Origin: Microbacterium bovistercoris | GTDB taxonomy: Bacteria; Actinomycetota; Actinomycetes; Actinomycetales; Microbacteriaceae | Reading direction: 5' to 3' | NCBI RefSeq assembly: GCF_003387575.1 | Contig: NZ_QUAB01000046.1 | Location: 186,001 to 250,000 of the forward strand | Length of the DNA stretch: 64,000 nucleotides | Shown: positions 51,850 to 60,573 of the stretch, piece by piece | Layout: every line of letters begins with the position of its first letter | Position numbering within the stretch: the first letter of the stretch is position 1 | Made by a program: the position numbers and the translations under genes | Notes under the pieces: generated by a model | Told to the model about the DNA's origin: nothing | The model's input: only the letters and a program-made list of their open reading frames with translations | Database searches by the model: none

Positions 51850-52946
51850 ACGTGCGTCAGCCAGTCGACGTAGAAGAGGCCGACGGCGGATGCCGCGAGC
51901 AGGCCCGCGATGATCCAGAGGCGCACGACGATGGTGACCTCCTGCCATCCGCGCATCTCGAGGTGATGGTGGAAAGGACTCATGAGGAAGAGCCGCTTGC
52001 CGCGCGTGATCTTGAAGTACAGGCGCTGCAGGATCACCGAACCGCTGGAGAGCACGAAGACACCGGCGATGAGCAGCAGCAGCAGCTCGGTGCGGGTGAG
52101 GATCGCCATCGCGGCGACCACGCCGCCGATGGCCATCGAGCCGACGTCGCCCATGAAGACCTTCGCCTTGGGGGCGTTCCACCACAGGAAGCCGATAAGA
52201 CCGCCGGTGAACGCCGCGGCGACCGTGGCCAGGTTGAGCGGCTCGCGCACCTCGTAGCAGCCGGCGACGGCCAGACCGATGCAGGACTGCTTGAACTGCC
52301 AGAACGCGATCAGGCCGTAGGAGCCGACCACGAAGATGCCGGCGCCCGCGGCGAGGCCGTCGAGCCCGTCGGTGAGGTTCACGCTGTTCGACGTCGCGAC
52401 GCCGATCAGCGAGATCCAGGCCAGATAGAGGATCCACCCGAGCACGGTGCCGAACGCCATGAGGTTCAGCCACGGGATGTCACGGAACAGCGAGACGTAG
52501 CTGCTCGCCGGCGTCTGCCCGAAGCTGTTCTGGAACGCCGGGGCGAGGGCGACCACGCCGAAGGGGATCAGCACGATGAGCTGTCCGACGATCTTGCGCC
52601 AGCCCGACAGCCCGAGGCTGCGCTGACTGCGCACCTTCATGTAGTCGTCGATGAAGCCCACGGCGCCGAAGCCGACCATGAGCCACAGAACGAGGATCGC
52701 CGAGAGTGCGGGCTCGCTCCCGCCGATGTAGACCCCGGCGAAGTACCCCACGATCGTTCCCGAGATGAAGATCAGGCCGCCCATGCTGGGGGTGCCGCGC
52801 TTGTGGGCGTGACTCGGGTTGCTGATGTCCTCGGGGGTGCGGATGACCTGCCCCCAGCCGAGCCTGCGGAACAGGCGAAGGAAGACGGGGGTCAGGAAGA
52901 GCGAGAAGGCGAGCGACACCGCCGCCGCCATTAGCAGAGACCTCAC
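51846..52946 (-). CDS. mraY: Phospho-MurNAc-pentapeptide transferase
   Basis: 366-residue membrane enzyme that moves phospho-MurNAc-pentapeptide onto undecaprenyl phosphate, making lipid I. About ten membrane segments. Catalytic acidic residues are in GFIDDYMKVRSQRSLGLSGW, SVNLTDGLDGLAAG and KVFMGDVGSMAIGG; the HHHLE-type motif is FLMSPFHHHLEMRGW. The end overlaps murD by 4 nt and the start overlaps the murF stop (52943-52946). Confidence 0.97.
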   Translation of the reverse strand: MRSLLMAAAVSLAFSLFLTPVFLRLFRRLGWGQVIRTPEDISNPSHAHKRGTPSMGGLIFISGTIVGYFAGVYIGGSEPALSAILVLWLMVGFGAVGFIDDYMKVRSQRSLGLSGWRKIVGQLIVLIPFGVVALAPAFQNSFGQTPASSYVSLFRDIPWLNLMAFGTVLGWILYLAWISLIGVATSNSVNLTDGLDGLAAGAGIFVVGSYGLIAFWQFKQSCIGLAVAGCYEVREPLNLATVAAAFTGGLIGFLWWNAPKAKVFMGDVGSMAIGGVVAAMAILTRTELLLLLIAGVFVLSSGSVILQRLYFKITRGKRLFLMSPFHHHLEMRGWQEVTIVVRLWIIAGLLAASAVGLFYVDWLTHV

Positions 52947-54355
52947 GAGAACGATTCTCCCAGACGATCGCCGAGAAACCTCAGTCCCGCGGAGTTGGAT
53001 GATTTCACGAGCACCAGATCGCCGTCGCGCAGCTCACCGCTGAGGTAGTCGAACGCGGCGTCCTGATCGGGCAGGTGCACGGCCTCGCCGTCCCAGGATC
53101 CCTCCCCGACGGCGGCGAGGAACAGGCGGCGCGCCTCCGCGCCGACGACGACGATGCGCTGGATGTTCAGCCGCACGGCGAGCAGGCCGATCCGGTCATG
53201 CTCCTCGCCGTCGGCCTCGCCCAGTTCGCTCATCGCGCCGAGCACGGCGACCGTGCGCTGCCCTGGCGCGGCGATCTGCGCCAGGGTCCGCAGAGCGGCC
53301 GCCATGGCGTCAGGGCTGGCGTTGTAGGCGTCGTTGATGATCCGCACGCGGTCGCCGCCCATCGGCTGCATGCGCCACCGCTCCGCGATCTCGACGGTCT
53401 CGAGCCGGGCGATCGCGGTGGCGGCGGGGATGCCGAGGGCGCCCGCTGCGGCGATCGCGGCGAGGGCGTTCGACACGTGATGCTCGCCGAGCACCTGCAT
53501 CCGCAGCGGCAGCGCCTCGGCGCCGGCGTGCACGACGCACGTCGTCCCCGTGGCCGAGACCTCCACGTCCGAGGCACGCAGATCTGCGGCATCCGTACGG
53601 CCGAATCCGACGACGCGCATCTCGCGCGACTCGGCGAGAGGACGCATCGCGGCCACCCGCGGGTCGTCGATGTTGAGCACCGCCGTGCCGCCGCGGCGTG
53701 CGGCCTCGATCAGTTCGGCCTTCGCCTGGGCGGTCTTCTCGATGCCGCCGAAGCCCCCGGCGTGCGCCAGGCCGACCATCAGCACGACCACGACATCGGG
53801 CTCCACGAGTCCCGCGAGTCGGGCGATGCTGCCCGCACCGGAGGCTCCGAACTCGCTCACCAGGTACTTGGTCGTCTCGGTGACCCGCAGCATGGTGACG
53901 GGCGCGCCGACCTCGTTGTTGTAGGAGTTGATGGGAGCCACGGTCTCGCCCTCGTCCTGCAGGATGCGGGCGATGAAGTTCTTGGTGGTCGTCTTGCCGT
54001 TGGAGCCGGTGATGCCGACGACGCGCAGGTCGCCCTTCGCGCGCACACGGGCGACGACCTCCTTCGCGAGCGCGGCGAGTGCCTCGATCACGTCTGCGAC
54101 GACGATCTGGCTGACCGTGTCGTCCACGGGGTGCTCGACGATCGCGAGCACCGCACCGGACGCGACGGCGGAGCCGACGAAGCGGTGCCCGTCGGTGACC
54201 TCACCCGGCTTGGCGACGAAGACGGCGCCCGGCACCATCTTGCGCGAGTCTGTGTCGACCACGCCCGAGACGATGGTCTCGGCCGTGTCGGATCCGTGCA
54301 GCCGCAGCTCACCCCCCAGGACGGAGGCGATCTCGGCGAGGGACAGGGCGATCAT
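52943..54355 (-). CDS. murF: UDP-MurNAc-tripeptide--D-Ala-D-Ala ligase
   Basis: 470-residue ligase that adds D-Ala-D-Ala to the UDP-MurNAc-tripeptide. ATP-site VVGITGSNGKTTTKNFIARI; signature NDAYNASPDAMAAALRTL distinguishes MurF from MurE; C-terminal VLVKSSNSAGLRFLGDRLGE. It normally follows murE in this cluster, but the gene upstream is ftsI, so no murE is present here. The gene follows ftsI by 34 nt. Confidence 0.96.
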   Translation of the reverse strand: MIALSLAEIASVLGGELRLHGSDTAETIVSGVVDTDSRKMVPGAVFVAKPGEVTDGHRFVGSAVASGAVLAIVEHPVDDTVSQIVVADVIEALAALAKEVVARVRAKGDLRVVGITGSNGKTTTKNFIARILQDEGETVAPINSYNNEVGAPVTMLRVTETTKYLVSEFGASGAGSIARLAGLVEPDVVVVLMVGLAHAGGFGGIEKTAQAKAELIEAARRGGTAVLNIDDPRVAAMRPLAESREMRVVGFGRTDAADLRASDVEVSATGTTCVVHAGAEALPLRMQVLGEHHVSNALAAIAAAGALGIPAATAIARLETVEIAERWRMQPMGGDRVRIINDAYNASPDAMAAALRTLAQIAAPGQRTVAVLGAMSELGEADGEEHDRIGLLAVRLNIQRIVVVGAEARRLFLAAVGEGSWDGEAVHLPDQDAAFDYLSGELRDGDLVLVKSSNSAGLRFLGDRLGESFS

Positions 54356-54389
54356 GACGAACTCCAGTACCGGCTGGGCGTGCGGCGGT

Positions 54390-56174
54390 TCATTCGCCGA
54401 ACTTGGGGAGGGGCGCCTCCATCGGCGTGGACGACGGAGCGACGCGGTAGGTCTTCAGCACCTGGGTCAGCGCCTTCTGCAGAGCGGGCGCGGTTGCTGC
54501 CGACGAGGTAATCCTAGTCGGCTCCTCCATCGTGATCATCACCACGTACTGCGGATCCTCGATCGGAGCGACGCCGAGGATCGAGGTGTAGTACGCCCCG
54601 GACTTGTAGTGCCCCTTGCCGTCCGAGACCTGTGCGGTACCCGTCTTGGTGCCGATCCGGTACCCGGGGACCTCCACCGTGTCCGCGAGTCCGCCCTGCA
54701 CCGCGACGTTCTCGAGCATGCGGCGCACCTGAGCGGCCGTATCCTCGGAGACCACGCGCTTCTTCGTCACCTCGGTGGTGTGCTCGACGCCCTCGCGGTC
54801 GGTGCACGACTCGACCAGGCTCAGATCGATGTGCTCACCGCCGTTGGCGATGGTCTGATAGGCGCTGGCCACCTGGATCGGCGTCACGGTGAACGCCTGG
54901 CCGAAGGTGGTGGTGTAATACGTCTGGTTGTCCCACGGCTTCTTGCGGGGATCGCGCACGCCGCCGGACTCCTCGTCCGGGAAGCCGACCGCGGTCGGCG
55001 TGCCGACGCCGAACTTCTTCAGGTAGTCGTAGCGGACCTCCGGTGCGACCTTCGAGCCGAACTTCGACAGCGCCACGTTCGACGAGTCGATCAGCGCCCC
55101 GGCGAGGGTGTAGTCGTACTCCGGGTGACCGAAGGAGTCGCCGATGTTCGCGCCGTTCGGGAAGCGCTCGCGGCCCTTCGCGGAGACCACGCTCAGCGGT
55201 GTCGCCGCGCCCTCCTCGAGCAGCGTCGCGGCGGTGATCGGCTTGAAGGTCGAGCCGGGCTCATAGGTGTGCGAGAAGATCTGCGAGCGCCAGTAGTCGG
55301 GGTGGGTGCCGTCGATGTCGTTCGGGTCCAGTGCCGGGTACTGCGCCGCGGCACGGATCTTGCCCGTCTTCACCTCGACCACGGTGGCCGTGGCGGACTT
55401 GGCGCCCTTGATCTTCGCCTCCTCGGCGATCATCTGCGACAGGTACCACTCCAGGTCGCTGTCGATCGTGAGCTTCACGGTGCCGCCGTCGACGGCGGGG
55501 GTCTCCCGGTCGCTGCCGGGGACGATCACGCCGTTCTTGCCGCGCAGATAGGTGCGCTCGCCGTTCCTGGGAGCGAGGCACTGCGCCTGCAGCTTCTCGA
55601 TGCCGTAACCGTCACCGTTGCTGTTCACGAAGCCGACCAGGTTGCCCCCGACCGCGCCGTTGGGATACACCCGAACGGCACGCGACTTCAGCGCGAGATA
55701 CGGCAGTTCGAGCTCCTTCAGATCGAGATACTGATCGGTCGAGAGCCCCTTCTTCTTCAGCTGGTAGTACCGCGAGTCGGAGTTGTCCGCGAGGTTGGCG
55801 GCGACCTCGGAGCGCAGCTCGTCGGCATCCAGCCCCGTGATGTCGGCGATCCTCGTGCTCGCCTTCGCCCACGGCATCGGCGCCTTGTCCTTCTTCTCGA
55901 GCTCGGTGATCAGCCACGGATCGAGTTGCGCGTCGTAGACGAGCTTGCTGGAGGCGAGCACCGTGCCGTTCTCATCGACGATGTCGCCACGGTTGCCCGC
56001 GACCGGCTGCGTGCTGCCGAGGTTTCCGGTCTTGCGGGACTCCTCGACGTGCTCGTCGGCCCGCACCACCTGGATGTCCACAAGACGCACCACGAAGGCG
56101 CCGAGCACGGCGAGCACGACGGCGAGAGCGACCACCGTTCGGCGACGCGGGCTGCGGGTTGCGCGGGTGGTCAT
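54390..56174 (-). CDS. ftsI: Division transpeptidase FtsI (class B PBP)
   Basis: 594-residue class B penicillin-binding protein that cross-links septal peptidoglycan with FtsW. One N-terminal membrane segment (TVVALAVVLAVLGAFVVRLV); the pedestal domain has RGDIVDENGTVLASS. Transpeptidase motifs: PGSTFKPITAATLL (SxxK), DSSNVALSKFG (SxN) and IGTKTGTAQVSDG (KTG). ATG at 56174 (MTTRATRSPRR) is chosen; upstream codons overlap ftsL in another frame. No PASTA domain is seen. Confidence 0.96.
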   Translation of the reverse strand: MTTRATRSPRRRTVVALAVVLAVLGAFVVRLVDIQVVRADEHVEESRKTGNLGSTQPVAGNRGDIVDENGTVLASSKLVYDAQLDPWLITELEKKDKAPMPWAKASTRIADITGLDADELRSEVAANLADNSDSRYYQLKKKGLSTDQYLDLKELELPYLALKSRAVRVYPNGAVGGNLVGFVNSNGDGYGIEKLQAQCLAPRNGERTYLRGKNGVIVPGSDRETPAVDGGTVKLTIDSDLEWYLSQMIAEEAKIKGAKSATATVVEVKTGKIRAAAQYPALDPNDIDGTHPDYWRSQIFSHTYEPGSTFKPITAATLLEEGAATPLSVVSAKGRERFPNGANIGDSFGHPEYDYTLAGALIDSSNVALSKFGSKVAPEVRYDYLKKFGVGTPTAVGFPDEESGGVRDPRKKPWDNQTYYTTTFGQAFTVTPIQVASAYQTIANGGEHIDLSLVESCTDREGVEHTTEVTKKRVVSEDTAAQVRRMLENVAVQGGLADTVEVPGYRIGTKTGTAQVSDGKGHYKSGAYYTSILGVAPIEDPQYVVMITMEEPTRITSSAATAPALQKALTQVLKTYRVAPSSTPMEAPLPKFGE

Positions 56175-56199
56175 CTGCGGCTCCGTCCGGTTCGGGTTC

Positions 56200-56784
56200 T
56201 CAGTGCGTCTGCGGGATGGGCAGGCCGTCGTCCAGGGACGGCGGCAGTGCGGGATCGGTCTTCTTCTCCGCGGCATCCGTCTCCGCGGCTTCCGACGCCG
56301 CCCCGCCCCTCGCCGCGGGCTTCTCGGGCTTCGGCGCGTCGAGCAGGGCGTTGCCGACCTTGGTCGGCCCGTTGGGGTTGACCGTCGACGTCCAGCCCGG
56401 CTCGTCCGCCACTCCCAGGATCGCCCCGTCGCTCAGCCGCAGGTACGACGCGCTGCCCGCGACGACGAGGCCGAGGGATGCCGCCTTGCTGGCGAGCGAC
56501 TGCGGCGAACTGAGTCCGACGAGCTCGTCCTGCATGGCCTGCTTCTCGAGGCTGAGGGCGCGCTGCTTGGCGTTCAGGTCTGCGAGGACGAAGGAGTCCT
56601 GCGTCGAGGCCAGCGAGAGTCCCATCTGCACGATGCCGATCACGGCGACGCCGGTGACGGCGAGCAGGGCGTAGGCGAGACGGGGGCGACGCCGACGACC
56701 GGGGGCGCTCAGGGCGTGCAGTCGTCGTTCGGATGCGGATCCCGGCTTCTCGCGAGGTTCGGCGCGGAGCGCGTTCAGGCTCAT
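56200..56784 (-). CDS. ftsL: FtsL-like division protein
   Basis: 194-residue bitopic protein: basic cytoplasmic region, one membrane segment ([20 protein letters not shown]), then a short coiled coil ([20 protein letters not shown]) as in FtsL, and a longer variable extracytoplasmic tail. Position between rsmH and ftsI is diagnostic. FtsL joins FtsQ and FtsB in activating FtsWI. The ATG overlaps the rsmH stop (ATGA). Sequence identity with FtsL is weak, so the call rests on topology and place. Confidence 0.82.
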   Translation of the reverse strand: MSLNALRAEPREKPGSASERRLHALSAPGRRRRPRLAYALLAVTGVAVIGIVQMGLSLASTQDSFVLADLNAKQRALSLEKQAMQDELVGLSSPQSLASKAASLGLVVAGSASYLRLSDGAILGVADEPGWTSTVNPNGPTKVGNALLDAPKPEKPAARGGAASEAAETDAAEKKTDPALPPSLDDGLPIPQTH

Positions 56785-57719
56785 GTCGCCTCCCTGATCT
56801 TCTCGGCCGCACGCAGGCGCACGGGGATCGCCCGCGGGTTGCGCGCGCGCTCTTCTTCGGTCGCCTGCTCCGCTCCCTTGGTGAGGATGCGGAAGCGCGG
56901 CGCGTGCTCGGGCAGCTCGACCGGCAGGCCGGCGGGGGCTGTGGAGGAGGCGGCGGCGGCGAAGGCCTGCTTCACCAGGCGGTCCTCCAGGGACTGGTAC
57001 GACATGACGGCGATCCGTCCGCCGACGGCCAGCGCGCCCATCGCGGCGGGGATGGCGTCGGCGAGCACGTTCAGCTCGGCGTTGACCTCGATGCGCAGCG
57101 CCTGGAAGACTCGCTTGGCCGGGTGCCCCGCCCGCTGGGCTGCGGCCGGCGTCGCCTCGATGAGCAGGTCGACGAGGTCGCCGGAGCGGGTCAGTGGATG
57201 CTCGTCCCGTGCGGCCACGATGAACCGTGCGTAGCGCGCGGCGAGCTTCTCCTCGCCGTAGCGCTCGAAGATCCGCCGGAGGTTCCGCTCGCTGTAGGTC
57301 GCGAGCACTTCTGCCGCCGTGACGCCCTTCGTCTGGTCCATCCGCATGTCCAGCGGGGCGTCCTTCGAGTACGCGAAACCGCGACCGGCCTCGTCCAGCT
57401 GAAGGGACGAGACGCCCAGGTCGAAGAGCATCGCCGAGGCGCCCTGCGCGTGCAGGCCGATCTCGTCGTAGACGGTGTGCACCAGCGTGACGCGATCTCC
57501 GAAGGGTGCGAGCCGCTCCCCCGCGATGCGCAGCGCGTCGGTGTCACGATCCAGGCCGATCAGGCGGATGTTCGGGAACCGCTCGAGGAACGCCTCGGAG
57601 TGCCCGCCCATGCCGAGGGTGGCGTCGACGAGCACGGCGCCATCGCGTTCGAGCGCGGGGGCGAGGAGCTCGACGCAGCGGTCGAGCATGACGGGGATGT
57701 GGATGTCGCGGAGGTTCAT
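56781..57719 (-). CDS. rsmH: 16S rRNA m4C1402 methyltransferase
   Basis: 312-residue SAM-dependent methyltransferase that modifies C1402 of 16S rRNA. Motifs: [33 protein letters not shown] (SAM site), [20 protein letters not shown] and [22 protein letters not shown] at 57719 ([13 protein letters not shown]) follows family practice; an upstream reading overlaps the gap and mraZ. It is the second gene of the division cluster, 110 bp after mraZ. Confidence 0.97.
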   Translation of the reverse strand: MNLRDIHIPVMLDRCVELLAPALERDGAVLVDATLGMGGHSEAFLERFPNIRLIGLDRDTDALRIAGERLAPFGDRVTLVHTVYDEIGLHAQGASAMLFDLGVSSLQLDEAGRGFAYSKDAPLDMRMDQTKGVTAAEVLATYSERNLRRIFERYGEEKLAARYARFIVAARDEHPLTRSGDLVDLLIEATPAAAQRAGHPAKRVFQALRIEVNAELNVLADAIPAAMGALAVGGRIAVMSYQSLEDRLVKQAFAAAASSTAPAGLPVELPEHAPRFRILTKGAEQATEEERARNPRAIPVRLRAAEKIREAT

Positions 57720-57829
57720 GGTCTCTGGGGTCCTGTCGTGTGAGGTGACCTCCGGCTCTGATTCCCCTCCGCTCGACCCGGCACCGGGGAAGTGTGTCGG
57801 GGCGGAGCGGCGGGGCATCACAGCCGTGG

Positions 57830-58261
57830 TCAGAACAGGCCCGGAATCACCTCCTGTTCGAGGTCTGCGTAGCTCTCCTCGTTGGAGGCGAGGTAGTCGT
57901 TCCATGCGGCGGCGTCCCAGATCTCGGCGTGGGCGCCGACACCGGTGACGACGAGCTCCTTCTCGAGCCCGGCGTACTGCCGCAGGTGTGCAGGGAGGGT
58001 GATCCTGTTCTGGCTGTCCGGCATCTCGGCGCTGGCGCCGGAGAGGAACATCCGCAGGAAGTCGCGGGCCTGCTTGTTGCTGAGCGGCGCCTGGCGGATC
58101 CGCTCGTGCAACTCCTCGAACTCGGCCGTGCTGAAGACGTAGAGACAGCGCTCCTGTCCGCGGGTCACCACGATGCCGCCGGCGAGATCCTCGCGGAACT
58201 TCGCAGGAAGGATGACCCTTCCCTTGTCGTCCAGTTTCGGCGTGTGGGTACCCAGCAGCAT
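57830..58261 (-). CDS. mraZ: Transcriptional regulator MraZ
   Basis: 143-residue AbrB-like DNA-binding protein, first gene of the dcw cluster, which represses its own promoter in other bacteria. Two SpoVT/AbrB-type halves: [20 protein letters not shown] and [20 protein letters not shown]. Each carries a DKGR/QNR-type loop. Three AAGTGG(A/G) direct repeats lie 40-70 bp upstream of the start, matching how MraZ binds repeated boxes. Confidence 0.97.
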   Translation of the reverse strand: MLLGTHTPKLDDKGRVILPAKFREDLAGGIVVTRGQERCLYVFSTAEFEELHERIRQAPLSNKQARDFLRMFLSGASAEMPDSQNRITLPAHLRQYAGLEKELVVTGVGAHAEIWDAAAWNDYLASNEESYADLEQEVIPGLF

Positions 58262-58302
58262 CGGCCATCACCCCCTCTGTGTCCGGCCAACCCGAGGTGC
58301 GC

Positions 58303-58329
58303 CCCACTTTACTCCACTTAGCTCCACTT
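58303..58329 (-). promoter_or_regulatory. Candidate MraZ boxes (three direct repeats)
   Basis: On the reverse strand AAGTGGA, AAGTGGA and AAGTGGG occur at exact 10-bp spacing (genomic 58323-58329, 58313-58319, 58303-58309), one helical turn apart. MraZ of other bacteria binds direct repeats with a TGGG/GTGGG core, so this is the expected autoregulatory site. Binding is inferred. Confidence 0.7.
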
Positions 58330-58395
58330 TCCTACGACATTCGCCACCTCATCGCGTGCCCGCCGCCCGAGCGCCGATCTCCGGGCATGAAAAAA

Positions 58396-58420
58396 CCCCG
58401 GAATCTCAAGGATTCCGGGG
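58396..58420 (-). terminator. Intrinsic terminator of the DUF3040 gene
   Basis: 10-bp stem CCCCGGAATC / GATTCCGGGG with a 5-nt loop, followed on the reverse strand by six T residues. A textbook Rho-independent terminator between the DUF3040 gene and the mraZ promoter region. Confidence 0.9.
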
Positions 58421-58422
58421 CC

Positions 58423-58448
58423 GTGGAGTGGAGTGGAGGAAAAGTGGA
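58423..58448 (+). repeat. GTGGA tandem array upstream of mraZ
   Basis: GTGGA occurs at 58423, 58428, 58433 and 58444 on the forward strand, the first three in tandem. The pentamer equals the core of the mraZ boxes but on the opposite strand, about 100-120 bp further upstream. It lies just past the DUF3040 stop and beside its terminator. A second MraZ-binding cluster is possible. Confidence 0.45.
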
Positions 58449-58462
58449 GGATCTGGCGCGGA

Positions 58463-58846
58463 TCAGCGCCCTTCCTGGCGACGATCCCAGCGGTCGTTCA
58501 TGCGGTCCATGAACGAAGAGGAGTCCGGGCCGCGCGAGGATCGCTCTTCCTGCTGCGTGGGACCGGTGCGGCGCACGGGCGTGAACGCGAGCATGACACC
58601 GGCGAGCATCGCCAGGAAGGCAATGACCCCGACGACGATGCTGAACACGCTGCCCAGCTGGGGGCCGAGCGCGACCGCGGCGATGAGACCGCCGACGCCG
58701 GCGAGCAGCAGCAGCGCGCCGTAGACGAGGTTGCGATAGCTGAGCGATCGGTCACCCGAAGGCGCAGTGACGACATCGGCGTCGTTCTGGAGGAGATGGC
58801 GTTCCATCTCGTCGAGCAGACGCTGCTCCTGTTCGGAAAGAGGCAT
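58463..58846 (-). CDS. DUF3040 membrane protein
   Basis: 127-residue protein with the DUF3040 start MPLSEQEQRLLDEMERHL, two membrane segments (LVYGALLLLAGVGGLIAAVA and VFSIVVGVIAFLAMLAGVML) and a charged C-terminal tail. The homologue in Mycobacterium tuberculosis (Rv2169c, from memory) also lies just upstream of the division cluster. Function unknown. ATG at 58846 is favoured because a GAGGGGG site lies 6 nt upstream; the ATG two codons earlier overlaps that site. A TAAGAT hexamer (58874-58879) is a likely -10. Confidence 0.88.
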   Translation of the reverse strand: MPLSEQEQRLLDEMERHLLQNDADVVTAPSGDRSLSYRNLVYGALLLLAGVGGLIAAVALGPQLGSVFSIVVGVIAFLAMLAGVMLAFTPVRRTGPTQQEERSSRGPDSSSFMDRMNDRWDRRQEGR

Positions 58847-58962
58847 TTCCATCCCCCTCGGGTTCGTCTTCTCATCTTACTCTCGCGCAGCGGGCTCGGG
58901 CCAGCGTTCGCCCACAACCACCTGCGTATCGACTGTGTCTGTATGCACCTTAGGCTGTGAAC

Positions 58963-60051
58963 GTGCCCGCCTCCCACTCCGTTCCCGACGCCGTCGCCGC
59001 TCGCCTGGAGCTGTTCCTCGCGGAGCGAAGGGCGGATGCCGCCGAGTACGGCCCCGATGGCGCGGCGTTCATCGCTGCGGCTTCGGCGACGCTCGTGGGC
59101 GGCAAGCGACTCCGGGCGAGCTTCTGTCGCACCGGCTGGGCTGCCGTCGCGCGTCGGGCCGACGCCCGCACCACGGAGAGCGATGCGCTGTGGGATCTGT
59201 GCGCGGCACTCGAGATCTTCCAGTCCGCCGCGCTCGTGCACGACGACCTCATCGACAACTCCGATGTCAGACGCGGGATGCCCGCCGCGCATCGTGCTCT
59301 CGAAGGCGCGCACCGCGCGGCCGGGTGGAGCGGCGACGCCGAAGCGTACGGACGGTCGGCCGCGATCCTGCTCGGCGACCTGCTCGTCGCCTGGAGCGAC
59401 GATCTCGCCGAGCAGGCCATCGACGGGCATCCGCACGCGAGGACGGTCCGCGCCGAGTACGCACGGATGCGTCGCGACGTGACGGTCGGTCAGCTGCTGG
59501 ACATCGCCGAGGAGTCGGCGTGGAGCGTGCACCCCGCGGACGAGCATGCCGAACGCGCCCTCCGCGTGGCCTCGCTGAAGTCCGCCAGGTACAGCGTCGA
59601 GCAGCCACTCGTGCTCGGGGCCGCCTTCGCGGGGGCGAGCGCCGAGCAGATCGCCGCCCTGCGCGCCTTCGGACATCCCGTCGGCATCGCGTTCCAGCTC
59701 CGGGATGACGTGCTCGGAGTGTTCGGAGACGCCGCCGTCACGGGTAAACCCGCCGGCGACGACCTCCGCGAGGGCAAGCGCACCGTGCTGGTCGCGCGCG
59801 CTCGCGCCGCACTCGCGCCGTCTGCACGGACCGTGTTCGACGAGATGCTCGGGGATCCAGGCCTGGACGATGCACAGGTCGCCTCTCTGCAGGCGACGAT
59901 CACCGGCACCGGCGCACTGGCGGCCGTCGAGGAGATGATCGCCGATCACGCCGCGCGCGCTGACCGCGCACTGGCCGGGGCGCCGCTGGACAACGCCGCG
60001 GTAGGCGAGCTGCGGGATCTGGCCAGAGCGGCGACGACCCGCACGCGTTAG
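58963..60051 (+). CDS. idsA: Polyprenyl (GGPP-type) diphosphate synthase
   Basis: 362-residue trans-prenyltransferase that extends allylic diphosphates with IPP. First Asp-rich motif ALVHDDLIDNSDVRRGMPA and second QLRDDVLGVFGD are both present, along with GGKRLRASF near the N-terminus. Product chain length cannot be fixed by eye. A GTG at 58957 is an alternative start; 58963 is preferred because TAGGCT (58951-58956) lies 6 nt before it, predicting a leaderless mRNA. The order DUF3040 - prenyl synthase - Rv2175c homologue - kinase mirrors mycobacteria. Confidence 0.93.
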   Translation: MPASHSVPDAVAARLELFLAERRADAAEYGPDGAAFIAAASATLVGGKRLRASFCRTGWAAVARRADARTTESDALWDLCAALEIFQSAALVHDDLIDNSDVRRGMPAAHRALEGAHRAAGWSGDAEAYGRSAAILLGDLLVAWSDDLAEQAIDGHPHARTVRAEYARMRRDVTVGQLLDIAEESAWSVHPADEHAERALRVASLKSARYSVEQPLVLGAAFAGASAEQIAALRAFGHPVGIAFQLRDDVLGVFGDAAVTGKPAGDDLREGKRTVLVARARAALAPSARTVFDEMLGDPGLDDAQVASLQATITGTGALAAVEEMIADHAARADRALAGAPLDNAAVGELRDLARAATTRTR

Positions 60052-60081
60052 CGCGCCGGAGCGCTCCGCCCGTCGTCCGCC

Positions 60082-60426
60082 TCAGGCGAGCGTGCGCGCA
60101 ATTCGCCGCACCTCGCTCTTGTGTCCGGCCAGCAGAGCCGCGATCGGAGTGCGCCCGAGCGTGTCCTCCTCCGCGAGCAGCCAGTCGATCGCCTCGTCAT
60201 CGCTGAAGCCGGCATCCTGCAGAGCGATGACCGTGCCGCGCAGCGAGGGCAGCGGGTGTCCGTCGACGATGAAGAGTGCCGGCACCTGGACCGGCCCATT
60301 GCGCCGCGAGCCGATCAGGTAATGCTCGTCGAGCAGTCGCCGAACTCGGCTCGGAGTCTCATCGAGCGCCTCGGCGAGGTCGGGAATGGTCAGCCAGGCA
60401 GTGTTCTCAGGGGAAGTCTCGGACAC
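60082..60426 (-). CDS. Rv2175c-family DNA-binding protein
   Basis: 114-residue protein with an N-terminal winged-helix segment (WLTIPDLAEALDETPSRVRR) and a C-terminal helical domain (DAGFSDDEAIDWLLAEEDTL). It matches Rv2175c of Mycobacterium tuberculosis, a DNA-binding protein that is a substrate of the neighbouring kinase PknL. The acidic N-terminus (MSETSPENTAW) has Thr/Ser residues like the region phosphorylated there. The kinase gene lies 1.6 kb away, so the functional pair is probably conserved. Confidence 0.88.
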   Translation of the reverse strand: MSETSPENTAWLTIPDLAEALDETPSRVRRLLDEHYLIGSRRNGPVQVPALFIVDGHPLPSLRGTVIALQDAGFSDDEAIDWLLAEEDTLGRTPIAALLAGHKSEVRRIARTLA

Positions 60427-60510
60427 CTGCCCACTATCTCACGCCCACGACCACGCCGCCTCGCAGGGTGCACGGTCACAGTTTTCACATCTGCCACATT
60501 CATCACTCCT

Positions 60511-60530
60511 GTTGACAACCGTTTACAACC
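60511..60530 (+). promoter_or_regulatory. Tandem decamer upstream of the LysM protein gene
   Basis: GTTGACAACC and GTTTACAACC are adjacent 10-bp repeats with one mismatch, 45-63 bp before the LysM gene's ATG. The first includes TTGACA, a good -35 hexamer, but no matching -10 is clear. Helical-turn spacing suggests a response-regulator site. No c-di-AMP riboswitch pattern was seen in the leader. Confidence 0.4.
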
Positions 60531-60573
60531 GTGTCAGCGTTTCAGAAGCCGAGAACAAGGGGGGTCCTTGACA

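Noticed and set aside
52943..54355. murF gene as a possible murE
   Set aside because: The NDAYNASPDAM and VKSSNSAGL motifs are MurF features.
60427..60573. c-di-AMP (ydaO-type) riboswitch before the LysM protein gene
   Set aside because: Common before wall-hydrolase genes in actinobacteria, but the 147-bp region is too short and lacks the conserved core.
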